Part shown: piece after piece, positions 1 to 8,753 of the stretch
Layout: the number at the start of each line of letters is the position of its first letter
Position numbering within the stretch: the first letter of the stretch is position 1
Assembly: GCF_018614415.1 (NCBI RefSeq)
Contig: NZ_JAGGOO010000040.1
Coordinates: forward strand, 62,001-126,000
Origin: Streptomyces sp. ISL-12
GTDB lineage: Bacteria; Actinomycetota; Actinomycetes; Streptomycetales; Streptomycetaceae
Direction of reading: 5' to 3'
Length of the DNA: 64,000 nt
The notes under the pieces: generated by a model
Databases searched by the model: none
Seen by the model: only the letters and a program-made list of their open reading frames with translations
What the model was told of the DNA's origin: nothing
Program-made: the position numbers and the translations under genes

Positions 1-1068
1 GCGTCGCACCTCCGGCACCGCCGTGCCGTCCAGCCGGCGTTCCACCCGCACCGGATCGCCGCCGGGACACCGGCGGTCCGGGACGCCACGCACGAGGCCG
101 TCACCGGCTGGACCCCCGGCGCGACCGTCCGCGTGGACCAGGAGACGGCCCGCCTCGCCTACGACGTCAACGCCCGCGCCGTCTGCGGCGACACACCGGC
201 GCTCGGCCGGGTGAAGGCCGCGCTCGCGGCCCTGAGTTCCCGGACCACCCCCGGCCTGTACTGGCGCCTCGCCCTCCCCGGGCTCGCCCACCTCCGGCAC
301 GTGCCGGGCACCGGCGGCTTCCGGCGGGCCCTGTCCCGCCTGCGCGCCGCCGTCGCGGCCTCCCTCGACCACCACCGCGGCCGGGGCGCGACCGGCGACG
401 ACGTCCTCTCCCAGCTCCTGCGGGCCCGCTACCCCGACACGGACGAGCCGCTCGGCGACCGGCAGATCATCGCCGACACGCTCTTCCTGCTCTGGGCCGC
501 GACGCACGGCCTGAAGGACGTACTGCCCCACGTCCTCCACGAGTTGGCGCTCCATCCCGACGTCGAACAGCGGGTGCACGAGGAGATCGGCTCCGTCCTG
601 CGGGGGCGTCCCGTGCGGGCCGAGGACCTGCCCGCGCTCGACTACACCCGGCGGGTCGTCAAGGAGACCCTGCGGCTGCACCCCGCTCCCTGGATGCTGG
701 GCCGGCGCACCCTCGTCCCGGTCCGCCTCGGCGCCGCCGAGCTGCCGGCCGGTACCGAACTCGCCTACTGCACCTACGCGGTGCACCGCGATCCGGCGGT
801 CCACCCCGACCCGCTGCGGTTCGACCCCGACCGCTGGCTGCCCGACCGCACCAGGGGGCTGGCGCGCTGCTCGGACATCGCCTTCGGCGCGGGGGTGCGC
901 AAGTGCGTCGGGGACGCGATGACGGTCAACCAGGTCCTCACCGCCGTGGCCGCCATCGCCGCCCGCTGGCAGTTGCGCACCGTGCCGGGACACCGCCACC
1001 GACCGCGCGCCCGCATCGTCATCTCCCCCGGCCCGCTGCCCATGACCTGCCGTCCGCGCGGCAGTTGA
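1..1068 (+). CDS. Cytochrome P450, 5'-truncated by window edge
   Basis: Frame 1 is open from the first base, so the N-terminus lies outside the window and 355 residues are visible. The protein would be a heme monooxygenase taking electrons from a ferredoxin. Visible P450 landmarks, numbered from the window edge, are a helix-C type HLRHRRAVQPAF stretch at residues 3-14, the helix-K ExxR motif in KETLRLHP (E222, R225), and the heme loop FGAGVRKCVG with the thiolate Cys at residue 302. It lies upstream of a DUF6230/DUF6114 pair and a fused prenyl synthase, which suggests oxidation of an isoprenoid. Substrate is unknown. Confidence 0.93.
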   Translation, partial: ASHLRHRRAVQPAFHPHRIAAGTPAVRDATHEAVTGWTPGATVRVDQETARLAYDVNARAVCGDTPALGRVKAALAALSSRTTPGLYWRLALPGLAHLRHVPGTGGFRRALSRLRAAVAASLDHHRGRGATGDDVLSQLLRARYPDTDEPLGDRQIIADTLFLLWAATHGLKDVLPHVLHELALHPDVEQRVHEEIGSVLRGRPVRAEDLPALDYTRRVVKETLRLHPAPWMLGRRTLVPVRLGAAELPAGTELAYCTYAVHRDPAVHPDPLRFDPDRWLPDRTRGLARCSDIAFGAGVRKCVGDAMTVNQVLTAVAAIAARWQLRTVPGHRHRPRARIVISPGPLPMTCRPRGS

Positions 1069-1264
1069 CCGCAGCCCGGCCCGACCCCGGCGGTGGTCGA
1101 CTGCCGCCGTGCGCACCGGGACCGGCCGCCCGTCCACACCTCCGACGAGGCCGTCGGGCGTATGCCCCCGGTGCCCGTATCCGGCGGGGCAACCGGTCGC
1201 GACGGCTCTTCATCCGATGGTGTGATTGGCGGTACTTCGGTCCGGGGTGGTCGTTGGGCCGGGC

Positions 1265-1866
1265 GTGATCGATGACGACTCCTCCGTGCGGACGAGCGGC
1301 GGGCGCACCAGCCGCCGGCGGTTCGCTCTGGCACTGGCCCCCCTGCTCGTCGGCGCCTGCGCCCTGCTCGCCGGGAGCGCCACGGGGGTCGTCTCCGTGG
1401 CGTTCGCGGGGGAGGTCCCGGTCACGGTCCACGCCGCGCGGGTGTCCGGGTCGGGTGTGTCGGCCTCCCCGGCCGCCTCGGGCCGCGGCGGACTGCTGCC
1501 GGCGCTGGCCACGCGGATGGAGCGGGCGACCGTCGAGGACGCCTGTGTCCACTCCACCGCCCACCTGCCGGTCATCGGAGCGGTGACGGCCGTCGTACGC
1601 ATCGAACGGGCCACCGCCACCGGGCTGACGGTGGAGGCGGGCATGGCCACGGCCCGGTCGGTGCGGCTCTCCGGAGCGGAGTTCAGCACGCCCGGGGGTC
1701 CCCGGACCAACCCACCGGACTGTTCACCGTCGGCGCGCGGGAGGTCAGCGGCAGCGCGGTGACCACGCGGCCGCACGCCTTCACCGCCGGAACCATCACG
1801 TCCCGGGGCGTCGCCGTCGAGCTGCGCCGTGGAGAGGGCGGCTGCGCGCCGGGAGCCACCCGATGA
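1265..1866 (+). pseudogene. DUF6230 family protein, apparent frameshift
   Basis: The N-terminal part (frame 2) has a basic start, a hydrophobic segment and the FAGEVPVTVHAARVSGSG region typical of DUF6230 proteins. That frame stops at 1762. The family-like C-terminus (TGLFTVGAREVSGS, then HAFTAGTITSRGV) continues in frame 1 to a TGA at 1864-1866. Adding one G in the CCCGGGGGTCCCC run near 1691-1704 would restore a single reading frame. The GTG at 1265 is the assumed start; no good ribosome site is visible. The frame-1 stop overlaps the ATG of the DUF6114 gene, as expected for a coupled pair. This is either true decay or a homopolymer error. Function is unknown; these are membrane-associated actinobacterial proteins. 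Confidence 0.6.
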
Positions 1867-2244
1867 CCACGGGGACGCGTCCCGGGGGGGCGGGGGTGGC
1901 GCCGAGGCCGCCCGTTCGCGGCGGGGCTGCTGCTGTGCCTCGGCGGTCTGGAGCTGGTCTGCGTCTCCTGGGCGGGGCTGGGCTTCCTCCGGCTCACCGG
2001 CACCGCGGGCGCCACCTCGTGGACCCTGGGCGCCGGGTTCGTCGTCGCCGGGGTGACGACGTGGCGCAACCCGGCCCTGCGCCACTTCTCCGGCGTACTG
2101 GCCGCGGTGCTGTCCCTGGTCAGTCTGGTCGCCGCCAACCTCGGCGGCCTGCTGCTCGGGTTCCTGCTCACCGCCGTCGGCAGTGCCCTGGCCCTGGCCT
2201 GGATTCCCCAGCCGGCACCTTCGACCCCACAAGAGGAGGCGTGA
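1863..2244 (+). pseudogene. DUF6114 family membrane protein, apparent frameshift
   Basis: The ATG at 1863 overlaps the preceding stop, but its frame leaves the family sequence within about ten codons. The DUF6114-like protein is in frame 1 from about 1890 (RRGRPFAAGLLLCLGGLELV) to the TGA at 2242-2244, and that frame has no start codon of its own. Removing one G from the CCCGGGGGGGCGGGGG run at about 1881-1896 would join them into a protein of about 126 residues. The visible part has four hydrophobic segments and ends in a Pro/Glu tail, as is usual for this small polytopic family. DUF6230 and DUF6114 genes commonly occur as a pair. Function is unknown. Confidence 0.6.
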
Positions 2245-2245
2245 G

Positions 2246-4096
2246 GTGCGTTCTCCCGCCGTGCCCGCCCCCGGCGTCTACCGGCGCAGCGGCATCCACG
2301 GCGCGGCCCTGCGCCGCGGCTACGAGGCGTGCCGCCGCGCCACCCGCGCGACGGGCGAGATCGAGTACGCCGTCTCGCTGCTGCTGCCGCCCCCGCTGCG
2401 GACCGCCACCTGGGCGCTGTACGGCGCCGTCCGCGCCGTGGACGACCTGTCCGACGCGGCCGGACCCGCGGGCGAGGCGGACCCGGGGCGGGCCGCCCGG
2501 CTGGAGGCGTGGATCTCGGCGTTCGACACGGACCTGCGCGAAGGCCGCGGCAGCGACCCGGTACGGCGGGCACTGATCCACACCATGCTGACCTGGAACC
2601 TGCCGCCGGGGTTCCTGCACACGCTGTTCGAGGAACTCCGCCAGGACGCCGACGGACGGCAGTTCGCCACCTGGCAGGAGTGGCGGCACTACAACAGCCT
2701 GATCAACACCCCGCTCGTGCTGCGCGCGAGCTCACTGCTGCTGCGGGCCACGGGCCTGTCCACCGAGCCGGAGGCGATCGCCGCGGGCGTGCCGGACGTG
2801 GCCGTGGCCTGCCAAACCGCTGTCGAGGCGGTCTACCTCACCGACGCCCTCGTCGACCTCTCCGACGACCTCGGCCGCGGCCACGTGCCGCTGCCGCAGG
2901 AAGCTCTGGACGAGGCCGGCGTGCGCCGGGCGGACCTGCTGGCCCGGCGCACCACCCCGGCCTTCGAGGAACTGGTGCGCCGCCTCGCCGACCGGGCCCG
3001 CACCTGGCTGGACCGCACCCCACCGCCGCCGGCGCTGCACCCGGCGGTCGGCGTCGCGCTCGGCGCCTACACCGACCTGTACCGGCTGCGCCTGAAGGCC
3101 GCGGCCGCCGCGCCCGCCGCGCTGCTGCACCGCCGGCCGGCCCTGCCACGCGGCGCCCGGCTGCGCCTGCTGCTGCCCGCCCGGGCCAAGGCCGCGCTGG
3201 CCTGGGGCCTGTTCCCCTTCCCCGTCCGGCCCGGCCCACCGGAACCGGCACCGACGACGACACCCGAGGGGCCAGGCCGGGCCGAGGGGGCACACCTCCC
3301 CGCCTCCGGGCCTCGCCCGGCCGTCGCTCCGACGCCCCACCCCTCCGGCGCCCGCCCGCCCCGGCTGCCCGGCGAGGCCACGCCCCGCCACGTCGCCATC
3401 GTGATGGACGGCAACGGCCGCTGGGCCACCGCCCGCGGCCTGCCCCGCACCGACGGCCACCGGCGAGGAGCCGAGGCACTGGTCGACGTCGTCCACGGCG
3501 CCCTGGAGATCGGCCTGGAGTACCTGACCGTGTACGCGTTCTCCACCGAGAACTGGAAACGCCCCGCCGCTGAGCTGCAGGCCCTGATGTACGAGATCCC
3601 CCAGATCGTGCGTCACCTGGTGGACGAGAACCTGGACGTCCGCGTCCGCTGGGCCGGCGCGCGCTCCCGGCTCCCGGCCGACGTCGTCGAGCAACTCCTC
3701 CGCTTCGAGCGGCTCACCCGCGACCGCACCGGACTGACCCTGACCATGTGCGTCAACTACGGCGGCCGGGCCGAGATCACGGCGGCCGCGGCGACGCTCG
3801 CCCGGGAAGCGGCCGCCGGGAAGGCCGACCCCGGCGCCGTCTCCGAGCACGCCTTCGCCCAGTACCTGTACGTCCCCGAACTGCCCGACGTCGACCTGCT
3901 CCTGCGTACCGGAGGCGACCACCGCACCTCCAACTTCCTGCCCTGGCAGGCCACCTACGCCGAGCTGCTGTTCCTCGACACCCCCTGGCCCGAGGCGGAC
4001 CGCCGCGACCTGTGGGACGCGATGGGCCAGTACGCCCGCCGCACCCGGCGCTACGGCTCCGTCCCCCGCGTCGTCGCCCAGGCCGCCGCCCCTTGA
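2246..4096 (+). CDS. Fusion: squalene/phytoene-synthase-like domain + cis-prenyltransferase (UPP synthase) domain
   Basis: GTG at 2246 is preceded by AGAGGAGG at 2232-2239, giving 616 residues. Residues about 15-320 resemble trans head-to-head synthases: the first Asp-rich motif is DDLSD (66-70), and the second lies in LVDLSDDLGRGHVPLP (DLSDD from 204). A Pro/Ala-rich linker (about 325-378) leads to a full cis-prenyltransferase domain: MDGNGRWA with the Mg-binding Asp388, YAFSTENWKRP, and near the end LLLRTGGDHRTSNFLPWQ and AELLFLDTPWPE. Each half is close to the length of a free-standing enzyme. Inference: one domain builds or elongates a prenyl diphosphate and the other condenses or modifies it. 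The upstream P450 suggests oxidative tailoring. The product cannot be predicted. Confidence 0.9.
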   Translation: MRSPAVPAPGVYRRSGIHGAALRRGYEACRRATRATGEIEYAVSLLLPPPLRTATWALYGAVRAVDDLSDAAGPAGEADPGRAARLEAWISAFDTDLREGRGSDPVRRALIHTMLTWNLPPGFLHTLFEELRQDADGRQFATWQEWRHYNSLINTPLVLRASSLLLRATGLSTEPEAIAAGVPDVAVACQTAVEAVYLTDALVDLSDDLGRGHVPLPQEALDEAGVRRADLLARRTTPAFEELVRRLADRARTWLDRTPPPPALHPAVGVALGAYTDLYRLRLKAAAAAPAALLHRRPALPRGARLRLLLPARAKAALAWGLFPFPVRPGPPEPAPTTTPEGPGRAEGAHLPASGPRPAVAPTPHPSGARPPRLPGEATPRHVAIVMDGNGRWATARGLPRTDGHRRGAEALVDVVHGALEIGLEYLTVYAFSTENWKRPAAELQALMYEIPQIVRHLVDENLDVRVRWAGARSRLPADVVEQLLRFERLTRDRTGLTLTMCVNYGGRAEITAAAATLAREAAAGKADPGAVSEHAFAQYLYVPELPDVDLLLRTGGDHRTSNFLPWQATYAELLFLDTPWPEADRRDLWDAMGQYARRTRRYGSVPRVVAQAAAP

Positions 4097-4136
4097 GCAT
4101 CCCCCGAGGGGGGACAGTCGGTCCGCGGGAAGCGGA

Positions 4137-5483
4137 TCACGACCCGCGCTGGTCCTTGACCCGGCGGAGCTTGCCGACGGAACGCTCCAGGCTCTCCGGT
4201 TCCACGACGAGCACCTCCACGCTGATGCCGACGCCGTCCTTGACGCCCTGCGCGATGGCACGGACGGCGTCGGCGCGCCGCTCCGGGCCGGCGTCCGGCC
4301 GCGCCTCCACCCGGACGGTCATGTGGTCCATGCGGCCGCGCCTGGTCAGCTGGATCTGGAAGTGCGGGGCCACGCCCGGCGTGCGCAGGACGACCTCCTC
4401 GATCTGGGTGGGGAAGACGTTCACCCCGCGCAGGATGATCATGTCGTCGCAGCGGCCGGTGATCTTCTCGATGCGGCGGAAGGCGGGCCGGGCGGTGCCG
4501 GGCAGCAGCCTCGTCAGGTCGCGGGTGCGGTAGCGGACGACCGGCAGGGCCTCCTTGGTGAGGGAGGTGAGGACGAGTTCACCGCTCTCGCCGTCGGGGA
4601 GGACCTCGGGGGAGAGGGGGTCGACGATCTCCGGGAGGAAGTGGTCCTCCCACACGTGCGGGCCGTCCTTGGTCTCCACGCACTCCTGGGCGACGCCGGG
4701 GCCCATGACCTCGGAGAGGCCGTATATGTCGACGGCGTGCAGGTCCACGCGCTCCTCGATCTCGCGGCGCATCTCCTCCGTCCACGGCTCGGCACCGAAG
4801 ATGCCCACTTGAAGGGAGGTGGAGCGCGGGTCGACGCCCTGTCTCTCGAACTCGTCGAGGAGGGTGAGCATGTAGGACGGGGTGACCATGATGATCTCGG
4901 GCCGGAAGTCCTGGATGATCTGCACCTGGCGGGCGGTCATGCCGCCGGAGGCGGGGATCACGGTGCAGCCCGCGCGTTCGGCGCCGTAGTGGGCGCCGAG
5001 GCCGCCGGTGAACAGGCCGTACCCGTAGGAGATGTGGACCTTGTGACCGGGGCGGCCGCCGGCCGCGCGGATCGAGCGGGCGACGACGTCCGCCCAGGTG
5101 GCGAGGTCCCGCTCGGTGTACCCGACCACGGTGGGGCGCCCGGTGGTGCCGCTGGAGGCGTGGACGCGGCGCACCTCGGACAGGGGGACGGCGAACATGC
5201 CGAAGGGGTAGGTGTCCCGCAGGTCGGCCTTGGTGGTGAAGGGGAACCGGGCCAGGTCGGTCAGGGTCCGGCAGTCGTCCGGCGTGACACCGGCCGCGTC
5301 GAACTTCCCGCGGTACAGCTCCACATGGTCGTAGGCGTGCCGTAGAGTCCGGCGCAGCCGGCGCAACTGGAGTGCCTCCACCTCCTGGCGCGGCATGCGC
5401 TCGGCGTCGTCCAGCAGCTCTGCCGGAAGGGGCTCGCCACGACGGGACCGGGCGCCCACCGGTTCGGTCGGTTCGCTGATCAT
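4137..5483 (-). CDS. paaK: Phenylacetate-CoA ligase
   Basis: A 448-residue ANL-superfamily enzyme that activates phenylacetate with ATP and CoA to phenylacetyl-CoA, the first step of aerobic phenylacetate breakdown. Seen are the phosphate loop ASSGTTGRPTVVGYT, the central YGYGLFTGGLGAHYGAE region, DIYGLSEVMGPGVAQEC and the C-terminal hinge YRTRDLTRLLPG followed by RCDDMIILRGVNVFPTQIEE. Length and order match PaaK. The ATG at 5483-5481 overlaps the TGA of the upstream thioesterase gene (ATGA), so the two are translationally coupled. It is divergent from paaABCDE across an intergenic region with two operator-like sites. Confidence 0.96.
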   Translation of the reverse strand: MISEPTEPVGARSRRGEPLPAELLDDAERMPRQEVEALQLRRLRRTLRHAYDHVELYRGKFDAAGVTPDDCRTLTDLARFPFTTKADLRDTYPFGMFAVPLSEVRRVHASSGTTGRPTVVGYTERDLATWADVVARSIRAAGGRPGHKVHISYGYGLFTGGLGAHYGAERAGCTVIPASGGMTARQVQIIQDFRPEIIMVTPSYMLTLLDEFERQGVDPRSTSLQVGIFGAEPWTEEMRREIEERVDLHAVDIYGLSEVMGPGVAQECVETKDGPHVWEDHFLPEIVDPLSPEVLPDGESGELVLTSLTKEALPVVRYRTRDLTRLLPGTARPAFRRIEKITGRCDDMIILRGVNVFPTQIEEVVLRTPGVAPHFQIQLTRRGRMDHMTVRVEARPDAGPERRADAVRAIAQGVKDGVGISVEVLVVEPESLERSVGKLRRVKDQRGS

Positions 5484-5911
5484 TGCGGCTCCTCGTACGA
5501 CGTGTTCCGGACACTGCGGCTGCGGCCGCGGAACTCCGCGATCACCGTCTCGCCGCGTACGACGCTCACGTCGTAGACGCCGCTGCGCCCGAAACGGGTG
5601 GCCTCCCGGGCGGTGGCCGTCAGGACGTCCCCCTCGCGGGCCGGGGCCACGAAGGTGACATCCGCTCCGGAGGCGACGGTGACGGGGCCGTGGCTGTTGC
5701 GGGCGCAGGCGAACGCGGTGTCGGCGAACAGGAACAGATATCCGCCGTGGGCGGTCCCGTGCCCGTTGGCCATCGCTTCCGTCACGGTCATGCGGAGCAC
5801 GGCGGTCCCCTCGCCCTGCTCCAGGAGTTCGATGCCCAGCAGCCGGGAGGCCCGGTCGGCGGCGAACACGCGCGCCGCCGGCCCCGGGACCGCGGGGGTT
5901 GCTTCCGTCAC
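5480..5911 (-). CDS. paaI: Hydroxyphenylacetyl-CoA thioesterase PaaI
   Basis: A 143-residue single-domain hot-dog thioesterase. It carries the PaaI signature around [20 protein letters not shown], where the HGG segment and the following Asp form the usual active-site region, and ends with [16 protein letters not shown]. PaaI releases dead-end CoA esters formed when ring epoxidation goes astray, sparing the CoA pool. It is the first gene of the minus-strand paaI-paaK operon; its start lies about 20 bp from the first 18-bp palindromic site, which is consistent with repression of this promoter. Cytoplasmic, normally a tetramer in the family. Confidence 0.94.
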   Translation of the reverse strand: MTEATPAVPGPAARVFAADRASRLLGIELLEQGEGTAVLRMTVTEAMANGHGTAHGGYLFLFADTAFACARNSHGPVTVASGADVTFVAPAREGDVLTATAREATRFGRSGVYDVSVVRGETVIAEFRGRSRSVRNTSYEEPQ

Positions 5912-5930
5912 GGTTCACACCACCTTGTGT

Positions 5931-5948
5931 ACCGACCGAACATTCGGT
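5931..5948. promoter_or_regulatory. Operator-like 18-bp site 1 (paaI-paaK side)
   Basis: The sequence ACCGACCGAACATTCGGT is imperfectly palindromic, with ACCGA/TCGGT outer arms. It shares the pattern ACCGAnCGAACnnTCGGT with a second site at 6092-6109, on the other side of the divergent paa intergenic region. Size and symmetry fit a TetR-type phenylacetate regulator such as PaaR; that link is inference, since no regulator gene is nearby. Confidence 0.6.
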
Positions 5949-6091
5949 TAGCGTGCGGCACGGATCAGTAAGTCAAGTCGCGCCAGGGAATGTCAAGGGG
6001 TGCGCGCCCTCGGAGGCCGGGCGTCCGCTTCCATCGGTGAACGATTCGCTCCCGCCACTTGCCGGACAGGGGGAGGGGCGCCTTATCATAT

Positions 6092-6109
6092 ACCGAACGA
6101 ACGGTCGGT
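6092..6109. promoter_or_regulatory. Operator-like 18-bp site 2 (paaA side)
   Basis: The sequence ACCGAACGAACGGTCGGT lies 17 bp before the paaA ATG. Its arms ACCGAACG and CGGTCGGT are complementary at seven of eight positions. It matches site 1 at 5931-5948 in 15 of 18 positions, including all of ACCGA, CGAAC and TCGGT. Its position just before the start codon suggests a repressor that blocks paaA transcription. Confidence 0.6.
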
Positions 6110-6126
6110 TGGGATGGGTGGTACGG

Positions 6127-7113
6127 ATGACGGAACAGCGGGCCGCCACGTCGGCCGCGGACACCGCGCTCGGCGGACCCCAGGAGCACTTCGACGCGAC
6201 GATCGCGCGGGACCAGCGGATCGAGCCGCGCGACTGGATGCCGGAGGGCTACCGCAGGACACTGATCCGGCAGGTGGCGCAGCACGCGCACTCCGAGATC
6301 ATCGGGATGCAGCCGGAGGGGGAGTGGATCACCCGCGCCCCGTCGCTGCGCCGCAAGGCGATCCTGTTCGCCAAGGTCCAGGACGAGGCGGGCCACGGCC
6401 TGTACCTGTACTCGGCGGCCGAGACCCTCGGCGCCGACCGCGCCGACCTCACCGAGCGGCTGATCGAGGGCCGGCAGAAGTACTCGTCGATCTTCAACTA
6501 CCCGACGCCGACCTTCGCCGACGTCGGTGTGATCGGCTGGTTCGTGGACGGCGCGGCGATCTGCAACCAGGTCCCGCTGTGCCGCTCCTCCTACGGGCCG
6601 TACGCCCGCGCGATGGTGCGCATCTGCAAGGAGGAGTCCTTCCACCAGCGGCAGGGCTACGAGCTGCTGATGACGATGATGCGGGGCACCGAGGCCCAGC
6701 GGGAGATGGTGCAGGACGCGGTGGACCGCTGGTGGTGGCCGTCGCTGATGATGTTCGGCCCGCCCGACGACGCCTCGCCCAACTCGGCGCGGTCCATGGC
6801 GTGGAAGATCAAGCGCCACAGCAACGACGAACTGCGCCAGCGCTTCGTCGACATGACCGTCCCCCAGGCCGAGAGGCTCGGCGTGACCCTGCCCGACCCC
6901 GAGCTGCGCTGGAACGAGGAGCGGGGGCGCCACGACTTCGGCACGCCCGACTGGGACGAACTGGCGCGGGTCATCAAGGGCGACGGTCCGTGCAACGCCG
7001 AGCGGATCGAGCGGCGCCGCACGGCGCACGAGGAGGGCGCCTGGGTGCGCGAGGCGGCGCTGGCCCACGCCGCCAAGCGGGCGGCCCGCGCGCGGAAGGG
7101 AGCGGCGGCATGA
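6127..7113 (+). CDS. paaA: 1,2-phenylacetyl-CoA epoxidase, catalytic subunit PaaA
   Basis: A 328-residue ferritin-like diiron subunit that inserts oxygen into the aromatic ring of phenylacetyl-CoA. The diiron carboxylate motifs are visible in [18 protein letters not shown] and, in the second helix pair, [15 protein letters not shown]. The ATG at 6127 gives an N-terminus matching known PaaA proteins; longer upstream reading would run through the operator at 6092. The stop overlaps the paaB ATG. It heads the paaABCDE operon, whose products form the PaaABCE monooxygenase plus the PaaD accessory protein. Confidence 0.96.
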   Translation: MTEQRAATSAADTALGGPQEHFDATIARDQRIEPRDWMPEGYRRTLIRQVAQHAHSEIIGMQPEGEWITRAPSLRRKAILFAKVQDEAGHGLYLYSAAETLGADRADLTERLIEGRQKYSSIFNYPTPTFADVGVIGWFVDGAAICNQVPLCRSSYGPYARAMVRICKEESFHQRQGYELLMTMMRGTEAQREMVQDAVDRWWWPSLMMFGPPDDASPNSARSMAWKIKRHSNDELRQRFVDMTVPQAERLGVTLPDPELRWNEERGRHDFGTPDWDELARVIKGDGPCNAERIERRRTAHEEGAWVREAALAHAAKRAARARKGAAA

Positions 7114-7403
7114 CCGGCGGGAAGCGGGAGTGGCCGCTGTACGAGGTGTTCGTCCGGGGCAAGCGCGGCCTGAACCACGTCCACGTCGGCTCGCTGCACG
7201 CCGCCGACGACCGGATGGCCCTGACCCACGCCCGGGACCTGTACACCCGGCGCAACGAGGGCGTCAGCATCTGGGTGGTGCGCAGTGAGCACATCACCGC
7301 CTCCACCCGCGACGAGAAGGACCCCTTCTTCGACCCGAGCGGCGACAAGGTCTACCGGCACCCCACCTTCTACGACATCCCCGACGACGTCCCCCACATC
7401 TAG
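7110..7403 (+). CDS. paaB: 1,2-phenylacetyl-CoA epoxidase subunit PaaB
   Basis: A 97-residue protein beginning [17 protein letters not shown] and containing [21 protein letters not shown] and [14 protein letters not shown], all characteristic of PaaB. PaaB has no catalytic metal; it is a small structural subunit that bridges PaaA-PaaC units in the epoxidase. The ATG overlaps the paaA stop (ATGA), which implies coupled translation, and paaC follows after a 10-base gap. Confidence 0.95.
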   Translation: MTGGKREWPLYEVFVRGKRGLNHVHVGSLHAADDRMALTHARDLYTRRNEGVSIWVVRSEHITASTRDEKDPFFDPSGDKVYRHPTFYDIPDDVPHI

Positions 7404-7413
7404 GAGCGCGGGC

Positions 7414-8244
7414 ATGAGCGACGACCACGTCTACATGTCCCTGGCCGAAGGACACGGGGACGACACCCGGTGGGCGTACGGCACCGGCTTCGAGGACCCG
7501 CTGCACGGCGTGGACACCACCGTCCCGGACGGTGTCGACCGGGACGGACTCGCCGCGTGCTGTCTGGCCCTCGGGGACGACGCCCTGGTGAGCGCCCAGC
7601 GCCTGGCGCAGTGGACCACCCGCGCCCCCGAGCTGGAGGAGGAGGTGGCCCTCGCCAACATCGGCCTCGACCTGCTCGGCCAGGCCCGCCTGCTGTACGC
7701 CCGCTGCGGCCAGGCCGACGGCACCGGCCGCGGCGAGGACGCCTACGCCTACTTCCGTGACCCGGACGACTTCCGCAACGTCACGCTGGCCGAACTGCCC
7801 AACGGCGACTTCGCGTTCACGGTGGCCCGGCTGCTGGTGCTCTCCAGCTGGCGGCTCGCGCACTTCGAGCGGCTGTCCGCGTCGCCCGACCCGGTGCTGG
7901 CCGCCGTCGCGGCCAAGGGCGTGAAGGAGCTGACGTACCACCGGCAGTACGCGGCCGAGTGGGTGGTCCGGCTCGGCGACGGCACCGAGGAGTCGCACCG
8001 CCGCATGCGGGCCGGGCTCCAGCAGGTGGTGCCGTACCTGGGCGAACTCGTCGACGCCCACGACGCCCGGGACGAGGTCCTCGGCGTTCTGCGGCAGGTC
8101 ACCGACGCGGCGGGCCTCGACCTGCCGGACGTGCCGCCAGGCGTCGAGGGGTCCGGTCGACAGGGCCGGCACACCGGACACCTGGCTCCGCTGCTGGCCG
8201 AGTTGCAGTCCGTGGCCCGCGCCGACCCGGAGGCGACATGGTGA
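7414..8244 (+). CDS. paaC: 1,2-phenylacetyl-CoA epoxidase, structural subunit PaaC
   Basis: A 276-residue ferritin-fold partner of PaaA. Features include LGDDALVSAQRLAQWTTRAP near the N-terminus, ALANIGLDLLGQARLLYA, and the C-terminal RMRAGLQQVVPYLGELVDAH segment. In the family PaaC keeps the four-helix fold but lacks a working diiron site and stabilises PaaA. ATG at 7414 follows TAGGAGCG, a usable ribosome site. The end overlaps the start of paaD by seven bases. Confidence 0.93.
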   Translation: MSDDHVYMSLAEGHGDDTRWAYGTGFEDPLHGVDTTVPDGVDRDGLAACCLALGDDALVSAQRLAQWTTRAPELEEEVALANIGLDLLGQARLLYARCGQADGTGRGEDAYAYFRDPDDFRNVTLAELPNGDFAFTVARLLVLSSWRLAHFERLSASPDPVLAAVAAKGVKELTYHRQYAAEWVVRLGDGTEESHRRMRAGLQQVVPYLGELVDAHDARDEVLGVLRQVTDAAGLDLPDVPPGVEGSGRQGRHTGHLAPLLAELQSVARADPEATW

Positions 8245-8753
8245 CCGCCCTGACCCCGGCGCGGCGCGCCCGGCACATCGCCGAGCAGGTGCCGGACCCG
8301 GAGCTGCCCATGCTCACCCTCGCCGACCTCGGGGTGCTGCGCGCGGTGGAGGTCACCGACGACGGCACGGTCGTCGCGAGCCTCACCCCGACCTACTCCG
8401 GCTGCCCGGCGATGGCCGAGATGCGGGCGGGCGTGGCCGCCCGGCTGAGGGAGGCCGGCTTCGCCCGCGTGGAGATCCGCACGGTCCTCGACCCGCCGTG
8501 GACCACCGACTGGATCACCCCCGAGGGCCGGCGCAAGCTCACCGAACACGGCATCGCCCCGCCCGGCCCGGCACCGCGCCACCCGTCCGGACCCGTGCCG
8601 CTCACACTGGCGCCGACGCGGCACCGGGTGACGTGCCCGCGCTGCGGTTCGGCGGACACCGAGGAGCGTTCACGGTTCGGCGCCACCTCGTGCAAGGCGC
8701 TGTGGCGCTGCCGCGCCTGCCGCGAGCCGTTCGAGTACGTCAAGGAGATCTGA
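8238..8753 (+). CDS. paaD: Phenylacetate degradation protein PaaD (iron-sulfur/metal assembly factor)
   Basis: A 171-residue MIP18/DUF59-type protein. The N-terminal domain holds VPDPELPMLTLADLGVLRAV and PTYSGCPAMAEM with the conserved Cys. The C-terminal part has a zinc-ribbon-like pattern, CPRCGS followed by CRACREPFEY. PaaD is thought to help mature the epoxidase system, probably its iron-sulfur reductase. It overlaps paaC upstream, and its TGA shares a base with the paaE ATG (TGATG). Confidence 0.93.
   Translation: MVTALTPARRARHIAEQVPDPELPMLTLADLGVLRAVEVTDDGTVVASLTPTYSGCPAMAEMRAGVAARLREAGFARVEIRTVLDPPWTTDWITPEGRRKLTEHGIAPPGPAPRHPSGPVPLTLAPTRHRVTCPRCGSADTEERSRFGATSCKALWRCRACREPFEYVKEI

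Noticed and set aside
2183..2246. Earlier start for the fused prenyl synthase at 2183
   Set aside because: It lies inside the DUF6114 frame. The GTG at 2246 has AGAGGAGG at ideal distance.
4097..4136. Terminator at the convergent fused-synthase/paaK junction
   Set aside because: TCCCCCGAGGGGGGA would have only a two-base loop, so a stable hairpin of that form is doubtful.
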